From Bacillota bacterium (GTDB lineage Bacteria; Bacillota; Clostridia; Saccharofermentanales; DTU023), in the NCBI GenBank assembly GCA_023388605.1, contig JAEWFX010000023.1, positions 1 to 23,633 on the forward strand: a stretch of DNA of 23,633 bases. Reading direction: 5' to 3'. Of the stretch, positions 6,584 through 14,896 are shown one piece after another. The notes under the pieces are model-generated. The model did no database searches and had not been told where the DNA came from. It saw only the letters and a list, made by a program, of their open reading frames with translations. The stretch's first letter is position 1; every line of letters begins with the position of its first letter. The position numbers were made by a program, and so were the translations under genes.

Positions 6584-9500
6584 TTAATCGCTCAAATGTA
6601 AAGATAATAATTTGGAGACACCGCGTTCTTTCATCGTGACCCCATACAGTCGTTGGGCGGCTTCCATCGTACCTTTACGGTGAGTAATCAGTACAAATTG
6701 TGAATCATTCGTGTAATTGCTGATGTACTCAGTAAAACGCACGACATTGGTATCGTCTAAGGCGGACTCAACCTCATCCAGCACACAGAACGGTGCGGGC
6801 CGCAACTTGAAGATGGCGAACAGTAGAGCAATTGCTGTCAGAGAACGCTCTCCACCAGATAGGAGCGACATGCTCTGTAGACGTTTGCCTGGCGGTTGAA
6901 CTTTGATATCGATACCACAGGTCAAGATATCATCGCCGTCCGTCAACAATTCTGCTTCGCCGCCCATAAACAAGTCATGAAATACCTGTTTGAAATTGCT
7001 GGCGATCTGACTGAAACGCTCAGTAAATTGCTGACTCATCACCTGTTCCAAATCATTGATCACCACCAATAAGTCTGCTTTAGCCTTATTGATGTCCTCG
7101 CATTGAGAGAGCAAAAATTCATGTCGTTCACGATATTCTTGATATTCTTCTATCGCAGCATGATTGATATTGCCTAGATCCTTGATCTCTTGGCGATACT
7201 GCTTCAGCTTATCTGCCGCCTCTCGATAGTCTTCTATCTCTATATCCATCTGCTGAGCTTCAGGAAATGAGAGTTCATAATTTTCCCACAGACGATTTTT
7301 AGAGTTATCACTCATCTCGATCAGACGCTGTAGACGTCCATCCAGTCGTTCTGCAGAAAGCTGCAAGTTATTGACTGTCTCATTGATCTGTTCTGCCTGC
7401 TTGAAGAGCTCCTGCTGTTCTGCCTGTAACTGCTCCTTCAGGAACTCAGCTGCTTGAACTCGTTCACGCAGATATTCTAGCTGTGCTTGCTCTAGAGTAC
7501 GCTGTTCATCTTGTTCTGCGATCAGATCACGATATTGGGTGCGTTCAATATCTATAGTCCTCACTCGCTCTTTGATCGCAGCTAAACGTTGATTGTTATT
7601 CTCAATAATTTTATCGAGTTGTTCTTTCAGCTCCTCGTGACTGCGCATGCTCTCAGCGATAGAATGCTGTGAAACTAATAAGTCAGTTAGATAATCTTTG
7701 ACTTCGTCACGTTCACGGTTGAGTTTCTCTTCAGTGCCCGAGCTATCGCTGATATCTTTTTCTATCTTAGGTAGCAATTCATCTATCTCTGCCACACGTT
7801 TTTGTTTATCAGCATAACCTTCTTGTTTGCTGACAACTGACTCTTCCAACTGCTCTAACTCTGCTTTTAATTGCTCGCTGCGCTGTTCGAGCTTGGCGAT
7901 GCCAGACTCTTCGTTCTGTCTATCTAACTCTGCCTGCAACAAATCTGTCTTATTCTGTTCCAGCTGATTTTTCACATCTTGAATCTGCGTTTTCAGTTCA
8001 GAGATTTGTTGATTAGCCTCCGTGATTCTCGCCTCGATCTGCGGAGGTAAAACCAGAGCATCCTGTAGTTTATCTTCTACTTCCTGCAATTCTGCAGCTC
8101 GTTGCAAAACACCGCCGCGTTGATGGCGGTCACGACCACCCGTCATAGAGCCGCCAGAATGCACTACTTCACCTTGCAATGTCACCACACGATAACGTCT
8201 TCTGCATAATTCAGATAACTTGAGAGCAGACTTTAGATCATCAGCGATCAATATACGACCTAGAAGACCGTCGATTAGATCACGATATTTATCTTCTACT
8301 TCCACAGCATCAGCAGCTAGACAAGCCATAAAACGTCCATAACGTGCCAATTCGGAAACAGGAATTTTGTCGCTTTCCATCACATCTAAAGGCAGAAAAG
8401 TAGCACGTCCCAGACGCTCTTCTTTTAGATAATCGATCAATCTGACAGCGTCTTGTCTCGTTTCAGTAACTATATTGTGCAGGTGGTTGCCTAATGCAAC
8501 CTCTATGGCATGTGCATACTTACCTTCTACAGATATGAGATCAGCGAGAACTCCATCTACTCCTGCACTAGAAACTTCACCAGACTTTAAGTGATCTAAC
8601 AGAGATTTTATTGTGTGACCAAAACCAGCTCTCTCTTCTGCTAAGCGCTGTAAAGTATTACGACGATATTCTAAATTCGAGATATTACCTTTGACTTGTT
8701 GTAATTCTGCCTGATCTGCAGATAATTTTTCTTCGAACTCAGCGACTTCTTGTTCGAGTTCCTGTAATTGGCTCTGTAATCGCTTCAACTCTTGCTGGGA
8801 TGTCTCGATCTTTTCATCGATTTCTTCCAGTCGGAAACCAGCTCTATTCTGCTCGCTATTCTGTGATTTTAGCTGTGCAGAGATTTTGTTGCGTTGCTCA
8901 CTCTGCATCGACAAAAAAGTAGCTGTCTCAGCAATCTCATTACCTAAGGCGTATTTCTCTTCTTTCAATTGATCAAGTTTTTTCAACAGCAGGTCACGTT
9001 CTGGGCGAAATGCTGAAAACTTCTCTTCGATAACTGCCAGTTCGGCTTCAACTTCGCTGATCTTTTGCTGAAAATTTTCTAGATCCCCGACAAGATTTTC
9101 CTTGCGTTTTTCTCTTTCTTGTAGATCAAAATGTAAATCCTTGATCTGGCGCTCAATCTTGCTGTATTCCTGATTGAGATTATCTTCCTCTTGAGCTAAT
9201 AGAGTCAATTGCTCCTGAGCTCCGACCAATTTGCGTTCGACTTCCTGAGCCTGCTCTAAACCTGCATTGTATTCACTGCGAGTCTTTTCGATCACTTGAT
9301 TCTGCTGTTCTAAATCGCGGGCGATGGTTTGGAACTTTTCCGTATTGGTAGTTTTATTAGCACGAGCTTGAGCTAGATCTTGAGCGATAGTTTCTCGTTG
9401 TTCTTGGATTTCATTCTGTTTGACGAGATTATCTTCAACCTCTTTGAGGGTCAAGGCAACATCTAGATGCAACATATGCCTAGTCAAGGCATTGTAGCGC

Positions 9501-10138
9501 TTTGTCTTCTCCGCTTGTCTCTCCAACGGCTTTAAGCGTTGTTCAACTTCAGACAAAATATCTCGAGCACGCAATAAGTTTTGTTCTGTGCGTTCGAGTT
9601 TACGCTCTGTCTCTTGTTTACGCATGCGATATTTGACAATACCTGCAGCCTCATCGAAAATACGACGACGATCTTCGGCTTTATCGCTGAGTATCTCATC
9701 TACCTTTCCTTGACCGATAATGGAATAACCATCTCGTCCGATACCCGTATCAGCCAGTAATTCCGTTATATCTTTGAGGCGACATTGAGTCTTATTGATC
9801 AGGTACTCGCTCTCACCCGTACGATAGTAGCGTCTGGTTAACTCTACTGTATCGTATTCGATGGGCAGAGCATGGTCTGAATTATCGAAGAGGATACTGA
9901 CTTCAGCAAAACCCATCTGTCGCCTAGTCTCTGTACCACTGAAGATGACTTCAGCCATTTTGCCAGCACGTAGACTACGTGAGCTCTGCTCACCTAAAAC
10001 CCAGCGGATAGCATCTGAAACATTGGATTTGCCAGAGCCATTAGGACCGACAATGGCAGTGATGCCCTCGTGAAATTCAATCAGAGTGGCTTCGGGAAAA
10101 GATTTGAAACCTTGTAGCTTCAGAGCTTTGAGATACAT
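6584..10138 (-). CDS. smc: Chromosome segregation ATPase SMC
   Basis: Core ATPase of the bacterial condensin, which with ScpA and ScpB organises and segregates the chromosome by loop extrusion. 1184 residues, full family length. The N-terminal head carries Walker A GPNGSGKS (31-38), and the region around VLGEQSSRSLRAGKMAEVIFSG is typical. Two long Glu/Gln/Lys-rich coiled-coil arms flank the hinge (roughly 500-665, around VDGVLADLISVEGKYAHAIE), which is followed by the conserved SGGSMTGGR. The C-terminal head has signature LSGGE (1093-1097) and Walker B VLDEVESALDD (1119-1129). The ATG at 10138 lies behind AGGTGA, seven bases after the rnc stop. scpA and scpB are not in the window. Confidence 0.98.
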   Translation of the reverse strand: MYLKALKLQGFKSFPEATLIEFHEGITAIVGPNGSGKSNVSDAIRWVLGEQSSRSLRAGKMAEVIFSGTETRRQMGFAEVSILFDNSDHALPIEYDTVELTRRYYRTGESEYLINKTQCRLKDITELLADTGIGRDGYSIIGQGKVDEILSDKAEDRRRIFDEAAGIVKYRMRKQETERKLERTEQNLLRARDILSEVEQRLKPLERQAEKTKRYNALTRHMLHLDVALTLKEVEDNLVKQNEIQEQRETIAQDLAQARANKTTNTEKFQTIARDLEQQNQVIEKTRSEYNAGLEQAQEVERKLVGAQEQLTLLAQEEDNLNQEYSKIERQIKDLHFDLQEREKRKENLVGDLENFQQKISEVEAELAVIEEKFSAFRPERDLLLKKLDQLKEEKYALGNEIAETATFLSMQSEQRNKISAQLKSQNSEQNRAGFRLEEIDEKIETSQQELKRLQSQLQELEQEVAEFEEKLSADQAELQQVKGNISNLEYRRNTLQRLAEERAGFGHTIKSLLDHLKSGEVSSAGVDGVLADLISVEGKYAHAIEVALGNHLHNIVTETRQDAVRLIDYLKEERLGRATFLPLDVMESDKIPVSELARYGRFMACLAADAVEVEDKYRDLIDGLLGRILIADDLKSALKLSELCRRRYRVVTLQGEVVHSGGSMTGGRDRHQRGGVLQRAAELQEVEDKLQDALVLPPQIEARITEANQQISELKTQIQDVKNQLEQNKTDLLQAELDRQNEESGIAKLEQRSEQLKAELEQLEESVVSKQEGYADKQKRVAEIDELLPKIEKDISDSSGTEEKLNRERDEVKDYLTDLLVSQHSIAESMRSHEELKEQLDKIIENNNQRLAAIKERVRTIDIERTQYRDLIAEQDEQRTLEQAQLEYLRERVQAAEFLKEQLQAEQQELFKQAEQINETVNNLQLSAERLDGRLQRLIEMSDNSKNRLWENYELSFPEAQQMDIEIEDYREAADKLKQYRQEIKDLGNINHAAIEEYQEYRERHEFLLSQCEDINKAKADLLVVINDLEQVMSQQFTERFSQIASNFKQVFHDLFMGGEAELLTDGDDILTCGIDIKVQPPGKRLQSMSLLSGGERSLTAIALLFAIFKLRPAPFCVLDEVESALDDTNVVRFTEYISNYTNDSQFVLITHRKGTMEAAQRLYGVTMKERGVSKLLSLHLSD

Positions 10139-10145
10139 CTGTCAC

Positions 10146-10847
10146 CTATGTCAAATTATATTTGGCAGCTAAAAGTTTAAGCGTCTCAGCTGCGGCCAAC
10201 TGTTCAGCCTGTTTTTTACTAGAAGCCACACCTCGACCATAACGTTGATTGTTCCAGAGACAATCAACTGTGAAACGCGAACTATGGGCTGGGCCTTCCA
10301 TGGCGACAAGAGCAAAACTCAGTTGTGCATTGTGTTTCTGAGCTAGTTCGTGAATTTTGCTCTTATAGTCATAGATAAGTTTACCGCTGATTGCTCGATC
10401 AATGTAACTGTGCAGCCATTTGATCACTTGTTCTTGTACAACCGCAAATCCCTGATCCAAATAAATAGCTCCGATCACCGCCTCCATAGCATCAGCCAGA
10501 TTAGCGGGATTGTCTGCTCCACCTGAATGATCTTCACCATAGCCTAGCGACAGAGCTTCGTTGACTTTTAGTTCACGTGCAAGATCAGCTAGAGTCTCTT
10601 CACGCACAACTAAGGAACGCACCTTAGTCAAAAATCCTTCGGCTTGTCCTGGACAATGGCGATAAAGATAATCGCTGATCACCAATTGCAAAACAGCATC
10701 ACCTAGATACTCCAAACGTTCATTGTGTTGATGCTGACGGTGTTCATTCGCATATGAAGAATGTGTTAAGGCAATTTCAAGTAAGTTCAGATCGTTGAAC
10801 TTCAAATGATGGTCACGGGAAAAGTTTTCGGCTTTTGAATTCTTCAC
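10146..10847 (-). CDS. rnc: Ribonuclease III
   Basis: Mg-dependent double-strand-specific endoribonuclease that processes rRNA precursors and structured mRNAs. 233 residues, family length. The RNase III domain has NERLEYLGDAVL with E43, E46 and D50, and DAMEAVIGAIYLDQG with D119 and E122; these correspond to E. coli E38, E41, D45, D114 and E117. The C-terminal dsRNA-binding domain runs from about DYKSKIHELAQK to GVASSKKQAEQLAAAETLKLL. The only plausible start is GTG at 10847: no ATG occurs near the N-terminus, and the frame upstream reaches a stop without another start. No Shine-Dalgarno is visible, and a strong hairpin ends only about 12 bases before the GTG, so translation may be weak or structure-dependent. 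A TTG at codon 15 is an unlikely alternative. Confidence 0.95.
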   Translation of the reverse strand: MKNSKAENFSRDHHLKFNDLNLLEIALTHSSYANEHRQHQHNERLEYLGDAVLQLVISDYLYRHCPGQAEGFLTKVRSLVVREETLADLARELKVNEALSLGYGEDHSGGADNPANLADAMEAVIGAIYLDQGFAVVQEQVIKWLHSYIDRAISGKLIYDYKSKIHELAQKHNAQLSFALVAMEGPAHSSRFTVDCLWNNQRYGRGVASSKKQAEQLAAAETLKLLAAKYNLT

Positions 10848-10878
10848 TGGAAAAGAGAAGGGATGTCTGAGACATCCC
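10848..10878 (-). terminator. Terminator-like hairpin between acpP and rnc
   Basis: On the minus strand GGGATGTC pairs perfectly with GACATCCC across a three-base TCA loop, followed by the pyrimidine run TTCTCTTTTCC and then the rnc GTG. It probably ends most acpP transcripts and lets a fraction read through into rnc-smc-ftsY; no promoter is visible in the 45-base gap. The U-tract is interrupted, so it may be inefficient or need NusA. Alternatively it is a leader structure cut by RNase III itself. Confidence 0.65.
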
Positions 10879-10892
10879 CATATCGTTTATAC

Positions 10893-11132
10893 TTAGAGTG
10901 ATGACTCGATATATTCTACTGCATCTCCGACAGTTTTAATGCGTTCAGCTTCCTCATCTGGAATTGTGATATCAAATTCATTTTCTAAATCGAGCACTAA
11001 GTCGACGATATCCAAAGAGTCAGCATTTAAATCGTCGATAAAATCTGAATCCATTTCGATGTTTTCGGCTTCTACACCTAATTCTTCAGCCAAAATAGAC
11101 TTTACTTTATCAAAAATTTCTTCTCTGGTCAT
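10893..11132 (-). CDS. acpP: Acyl carrier protein
   Basis: Carries growing acyl chains on a 4'-phosphopantetheine arm for fatty-acid synthesis and donates them to phospholipid synthesis. The 79 residues are acidic and fully typical. The modified serine is S39 in DLNADSLDIVDL; helix III and the ending IKTVGDAVEYIESSL are conserved. The ATG has an AAAGGA ribosome binding site about seven bases upstream. The usual neighbours plsX, fabD and fabG are not present here; the gene lies between pgsA and rnc with its own candidate promoter. That acpP precedes rnc is common in many bacteria. Confidence 0.97.
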   Translation of the reverse strand: MTREEIFDKVKSILAEELGVEAENIEMDSDFIDDLNADSLDIVDLVLDLENEFDITIPDEEAERIKTVGDAVEYIESSL

Positions 11133-11166
11133 TGATATTTCCTTTCACATGCAACTCATTTTAAAA

Positions 11167-11192
11167 CTCTTCAGTAAGTCTTTTCTGAAAAG
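11167..11192 (-). other. Weak stem-loop in the acpP leader
   Basis: On the minus strand CTTTTCAG can pair with CTGAAGAG (one G-U pair) around a ten-base loop, followed by only four U residues. A shorter CTTTT-CAG-AAAAG hairpin is a competing fold in the same bases. It is too AT-rich for a confident terminator call and could be an inefficient terminator for recA-pgsA transcripts or an mRNA-stabilising leader structure. Confidence 0.3.
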
Positions 11193-11200
11193 TCTTATTA

Positions 11201-11238
11201 TTAGTAAATTATTTACTGCAGAATGTCAAGCATTGACA
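11201..11238 (-). promoter_or_regulatory. Candidate acpP promoter with overlapping palindrome
   Basis: The minus strand has a perfect -35 box TTGACA (11229-11224). The -10 box is poor: TACTAA at a 17-base spacing or ACTAAT at 18. The -35 is the right arm of a perfect inverted repeat TGTCAA-TGC-TTGACA (11224-11238). The region lies in the 130-base gap between pgsA and acpP, the largest after the rimP leader, where a highly expressed gene would need a promoter. Confidence 0.5.
11203..11217. promoter_or_regulatory. 15-base palindrome over the acpP promoter, candidate operator
   Basis: AGTAAAT-T-ATTTACT is a perfect palindrome around one central base and overlaps the spacer and presumed -10 of the acpP promoter. 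With two more bases the plus strand reads TTAGTAAAT on one side, reminiscent of the TTAGTA/TACTAA ends of operators of the lipid regulator FapR. The inner bases differ from my recollection of the FapR consensus, so the regulator is unknown. Confidence 0.4.
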
Positions 11239-11262
11239 GATCACAATATTTCACTTGCGATC

Positions 11263-11862
11263 TTACTTGTGTTCACGCAATAAATGACGGTGCTTGAGGA
11301 AATAATCTATGCCAGAAGCTAAAGTTATCAGCAGTGTTAAATAAATCATGACATCGCCGACAAGAGAATTAGCTCTGAAGAAGGTCGGTTTTTCAGCAGC
11401 AGGTATAAATAACGGCTCTGCGATCAGCCAGATCAAAGTGAACATCTGCACTACAGTCTTCAACTTGCCAAACATACCTGCAGCTATGATCACATTCTGC
11501 TCAGCGGCTAGAGTTCTCAGACCCGTGACAGCGAGTTCACGAGCGAGTATAACCACTACTATCACAGGATTGATTACATTTAAAGCTGAGAAGACAATGA
11601 ATGCTGATAGTGTCAGCATTTTGTCGGCGATGGGATCGAGAAATTTGCCCATATTGGTCACTAGATTCTGTCGACGTGCTATCTGCCCATCGAGAAAATC
11701 AGTGAACGATGCCACACAGAAAAATACTAGCGCTAAGATACGACTCAGATCGCTGCTGCAAAAAGCTTTCCAGCTTGTACTATCCCACAACGGGATCAAA
11801 CATAAGATCACCAGTGGAATCATGATTATTCTTGCAATGGTCAATTTGTTAGGTAAGTTCAT
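11263..11862 (-). CDS. pgsA: CDP-diacylglycerol-glycerol-3-phosphate 3-phosphatidyltransferase
   Basis: Integral membrane enzyme making phosphatidylglycerophosphate from CDP-diacylglycerol and glycerol-3-phosphate, the first step to phosphatidylglycerol. 199 residues with several hydrophobic segments. The CDP-alcohol phosphotransferase motif is complete: D55, D58-G59, A62-R63, G72, D76 and D80 (DFLDGQIARR...GKFLDPIAD). The N-terminal NLPNKLTIARIIMIPLVI is characteristic of PgsA. The ATG follows the recX stop with no gap (TAAATG), behind GAGG, so translation is probably coupled. pgsA near cinA-recA is a common Firmicutes arrangement, though there it usually precedes cinA; here it follows recX. 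Confidence 0.95.
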   Translation of the reverse strand: MNLPNKLTIARIIMIPLVILCLIPLWDSTSWKAFCSSDLSRILALVFFCVASFTDFLDGQIARRQNLVTNMGKFLDPIADKMLTLSAFIVFSALNVINPVIVVVILARELAVTGLRTLAAEQNVIIAAGMFGKLKTVVQMFTLIWLIAEPLFIPAAEKPTFFRANSLVGDVMIYLTLLITLASGIDYFLKHRHLLREHK

Positions 11863-12315
11863 TTAATCCTCTTGATATTTTTTGAGTGCTTGTCTGATAA
11901 GGTAGTAATTGTAGCCACGCTGCTGTAAACGTCTAAACAGTTTAGCTTCGTCCTCTAACCTATTCCGCCTAAAATACTCCACAAAATAATTGTGGATAGT
12001 TATGTCGTCCTCCGGCACTGTCGCCATAAATTTTTTGACCGTGCTAGGGGTAATTCCTTTTGCTAGCATCATGTTGCGTAAAACCATCTTGCTCTTCTGT
12101 TTGATACCGCTATGGCGATTATACATACGCTGACAGTATAGGCGTTCATCTAGTAGCCCTGCTTCGACTAAATCTAAAACAACGGCCTTGATGGTCTCCC
12201 GTTTACACTCAGCTTTGGCTAATTTCTGTACAACTTTACGAATCGGACGACCCGGATCGATACCAATATATTTCAGTGCAATAAGCTTAGCACGATCAAA
12301 TTCACTATCCATCAC
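11863..12315 (-). CDS. recX: Regulatory protein RecX
   Basis: Three-helix-repeat protein that binds inside the RecA filament groove and modulates RecA, in the cytoplasm. 150 residues. The conserved second repeat reads GLLDERLYCQRMYNRHSGIKQKSK with MLAKGIT shortly after, and the C-terminus ends with RRLQQRGYNYYLIRQALKKY. The gene directly follows recA, the classical position. The start is uncertain: GTG at 12315 and ATG at 12312 are adjacent, and neither has a convincing Shine-Dalgarno, so RecX may be made at a low rate relative to RecA. There is no hairpin in the 45-base recA-recX gap. Confidence 0.9.
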   Translation of the reverse strand: MMDSEFDRAKLIALKYIGIDPGRPIRKVVQKLAKAECKRETIKAVVLDLVEAGLLDERLYCQRMYNRHSGIKQKSKMVLRNMMLAKGITPSTVKKFMATVPEDDITIHNYFVEYFRRNRLEDEAKLFRRLQQRGYNYYLIRQALKKYQED

Positions 12316-12360
12316 TATGAATCTGCTACGCTGACTTCTTTGCTTAAACTAGAATTCGAC

Positions 12361-13563
12361 TTATAGATCTAGATCTAAGATCTCATCGATGTCTTCTTCT
12401 AAGTCTGTTTGATCTAATTCAACCTCATCCTGTTCAGCGTCAGCTTCGTCTTTACCCTTATCCTTGCTGGATTTTGACTTTTTCCCTTTCGTGGTATCTT
12501 CCGTTTCTACACCCTTATTCTTATTGCGTACCAGCTCACGCACTTTTTCTTGAATTTCCTGAGAAATTTCTGGGTGCTCGACCAGCCAATCAACTACTGC
12601 GCTCGATCCCTGTCCAATACGCTCATCACCATATGAGTACCAAGATCCTCGACGTGTCAACACACCGAATTCAGTAGCAGTCTCTACCAGAGTTGATTCC
12701 AACACAAAACCCTCGCCGTAGCGGATATCGAAGCTCACTTCTTTGAACGGAGGGGCTAATTTATTTTTGACAACCTTAATTTTGATCGTATGCCCAGTCG
12801 GTACGTCATTGACCTTACCGAGTTTTTCACCTTGTTTAACTTCTAGGCGAACAGATGCATAAAACTTGAGAGCACGTCCGCCAGTGGTGGTCTCAGGGGT
12901 ACCATAACCAGAGAAATTACCTATCTTCTCACGCACTTGGTTGATGAAAACAATCAGGGTATTGGACTTGCTGATAACCGAAGCTAATTTGCGTAGGGCT
13001 TGGCTCATCAAACGCGCGTGCACACCCATGGTGGCATCGCCCATCTGACCTTCGATCTCACTTTTAGGCACGAGGGCTGCCACAGAGTCGACGACGATGA
13101 TATCTACTGCACCACTACGAGCTAGAGTCTCTGCAATGCTGAGTCCAGCCTCACCACTGTCTGGCTGCGAGATCAAGAGATGATCGATATCGACACCGAT
13201 CTTTCGAGCGTATTCAGGATCTAAGGCGTGCTCAGCATCGATAAAGGCAGCTGTACCACCCATCTTCTGAGCCTCAGCGATAATATGAAGAGCGACTGTT
13301 GTCTTACCTGAAGACTCACGTCCGTACAATTCGACGATTCTACCACGAGGTAATCCGCCGATACCGATGGCTACATCTAAACAGAGAGCACCTGTAGGAA
13401 TAACCTCTATATCAACATTGGATTTGTTATCTCCTAGGAACATAAGAGATCCTTGTCCCTGTTCTTTCTCGATCTGAGCAATAGCTGCTTCGAGAGCTAA
13501 CTTGCGTTCCTTCTCATTCTGAGGTCGATTTATTATCTTTGCTGTTTTATCTTTTTTGGCCAT
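12361..13563 (-). CDS. recA: Recombinase RecA
   Basis: ATP-dependent strand-exchange protein and co-protease of the SOS response. 400 residues, about 50 longer than common RecA proteins. Walker A is GRESSGKT (81-88), the catalytic glutamate E111 lies in FIDAEHALDP, Walker B is IIVVDS (155-160), loop L1 is near EGQMGDATMG (171-180) and loop L2 near 210-225. The core ends near 350; residues 351-400 form a Lys/Ser-rich stretch followed by a strongly acidic end (DLEEDIDEILDLDL). The ATG has a strong AAGGAGG ribosome binding site. I see no SOS box of the Bacillus or E. coli type in the 58 bases upstream and no convincing promoter there, so it is probably transcribed with cinA. Confidence 0.98.
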   Translation of the reverse strand: MAKKDKTAKIINRPQNEKERKLALEAAIAQIEKEQGQGSLMFLGDNKSNVDIEVIPTGALCLDVAIGIGGLPRGRIVELYGRESSGKTTVALHIIAEAQKMGGTAAFIDAEHALDPEYARKIGVDIDHLLISQPDSGEAGLSIAETLARSGAVDIIVVDSVAALVPKSEIEGQMGDATMGVHARLMSQALRKLASVISKSNTLIVFINQVREKIGNFSGYGTPETTTGGRALKFYASVRLEVKQGEKLGKVNDVPTGHTIKIKVVKNKLAPPFKEVSFDIRYGEGFVLESTLVETATEFGVLTRRGSWYSYGDERIGQGSSAVVDWLVEHPEISQEIQEKVRELVRNKNKGVETEDTTKGKKSKSSKDKGKDEADAEQDEVELDQTDLEEDIDEILDLDL

Positions 13564-13621
13564 ATTGCCTCCTTATCTAAACTATAAAGCTATATAGGAC
13601 ATAAAAAAAACGCGAAATATG

Positions 13622-14896
13622 TCAAACAGGTCGAAATGTGTCTAAATTAGAGAACATCTTCCACACTGAATGCAGAGCATAAAATGTCGCATCATGACGC
13701 ACTTTTTGACGATTACCAGTAAAATTATATCTCTTTATGTAGCAGTCTTTTTCTGAAGCTACAGCGATATATACAGTGCCTACAGGCTTTTCAGCACTTC
13801 CACCCTCCGGCCCTGCGATACCTGTAATCGCCACCGCCAGATCACTATTAAATTTTTGTCTGACACCTGTGACCATCTGATGTGCACATTGTTCACTGAC
13901 TGCACCGTACTCTGATAAAACCTTCTCTTCTACCGCTAGTTCTTCGCGCTTAATGCGATTGTCGTAGGATACTATTCCTCCGAGCAGATAAGCTGAGCTG
14001 CCTGGATTATCCGCCAAAGTACTGCAAGCCATACCGGCGGTACAGGATTCAGCGAAGGCTATGGTCATACCTGATTCTGCCAATTTACTCGCTACGACTT
14101 CACTTAGACTACGCATGTCTTCGGTGAAAATATACTGTCCTAGACGCTTACGAATTTCCGTGACGATATCTCTAAATTTCGGACTGCTGACACCATCTCT
14201 GACTAACTCACCAATTCGGACAGCGACTTCAGGGCCATCAACATAAGTTGCGATAGTCACCTCTTCTTGTCCCTCAATAAGATCGGATAACACATCTGCT
14301 ACTTTAGATTCACCGATGCCTGCAAATTTGATGTAGTGCATGTTGAATCTGGTATTTTCTTCCCTATGTTCTAACAACCATGGTCTGACTGTATCAGTAA
14401 ACATCGGCTGCAGTTCATCAGGAGGGCCTGGCAAAACGATGGCTACCTTATCGTCAGCAAAAGAGACAATTGCTCCGGTAGCTGTACCGTTATTATTAGG
14501 TACGAAATCAGCAGACTGCGGCATATAGGCCTGCTTGTAATTGTTTTTTGTGATCGGCTTATTGATCTTGGCGAAATACTCTTCTAATCTAGCAGCCAGT
14601 TCTTCATGATATTCGAGGGGTTTGTCAGTCACATGAGCGACTACAGACATGGTGATATCATCTTCTGTAGGCCCTAATCCTCCGGTTAAAATCACGCAAT
14701 CTGCTCGATCAAAAGCCTGTTTGATAGCTTTTTCTAAGCGTGCAAAATTATCTCCAACTACAATTTGGTGATAGCAATTTATACCTAGACTATTGAGTTG
14801 ACGAGACAGAAAATAAGCGTTGGTATTGAGTGTCTTACCGGTTAAAAGTTCAGTTCCGACACAGATTATTTCAGCTGTATTTACTATTCTACCCAT
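13622..14896 (-). CDS. cinA: CinA-family nicotinamide-nucleotide amidase / ADP-ribose-type pyrophosphatase
   Basis: Two-domain protein of 424 residues. The N-terminal molybdopterin-binding-like domain (COG1058 type, about 1-170) contains VGTELLTGKTLNTN and TGGLGPT (71-77); in characterised relatives it hydrolyses ADP-ribose. The C-terminal PncC domain (about 265-420) has FAESCTAGM (281-289) and AITGIAGPEGG, the nicotinamide mononucleotide deamidase signature that recycles NMN released by DNA ligase. The historic name refers to competence-induced expression with recA in streptococci. Its ATG overlaps the folD stop by eight bases with a weak AGAGAA site, pointing to coupling; recA follows after 58 bases. 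Pairing with recA is conserved in many Firmicutes. Confidence 0.95.
   Translation of the reverse strand: MGRIVNTAEIICVGTELLTGKTLNTNAYFLSRQLNSLGINCYHQIVVGDNFARLEKAIKQAFDRADCVILTGGLGPTEDDITMSVVAHVTDKPLEYHEELAARLEEYFAKINKPITKNNYKQAYMPQSADFVPNNNGTATGAIVSFADDKVAIVLPGPPDELQPMFTDTVRPWLLEHREENTRFNMHYIKFAGIGESKVADVLSDLIEGQEEVTIATYVDGPEVAVRIGELVRDGVSSPKFRDIVTEIRKRLGQYIFTEDMRSLSEVVASKLAESGMTIAFAESCTAGMACSTLADNPGSSAYLLGGIVSYDNRIKREELAVEEKVLSEYGAVSEQCAHQMVTGVRQKFNSDLAVAITGIAGPEGGSAEKPVGTVYIAVASEKDCYIKRYNFTGNRQKVRHDATFYALHSVWKMFSNLDTFRPV

Noticed and set aside
11348..11866. A 172-codon open frame on the plus strand opposite pgsA
   Set aside because: Antisense to a gene with a complete CDP-alcohol phosphotransferase motif; no family resemblance and no start signal.
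12364..12377. Perfect 14-base palindrome TAGATCTAGATCTA at the recA 3' end
   Set aside because: It encodes the repeated Leu-Asp end of the acidic RecA tail and has no U-tract after it; explained by the coding repeat rather than a terminator.
13591..13627. TTGACA plus TATATA ahead of recA as a promoter
   Set aside because: The spacing between the boxes is 23 bases, too long for a sigma-A promoter, and no alternative pair fits well.
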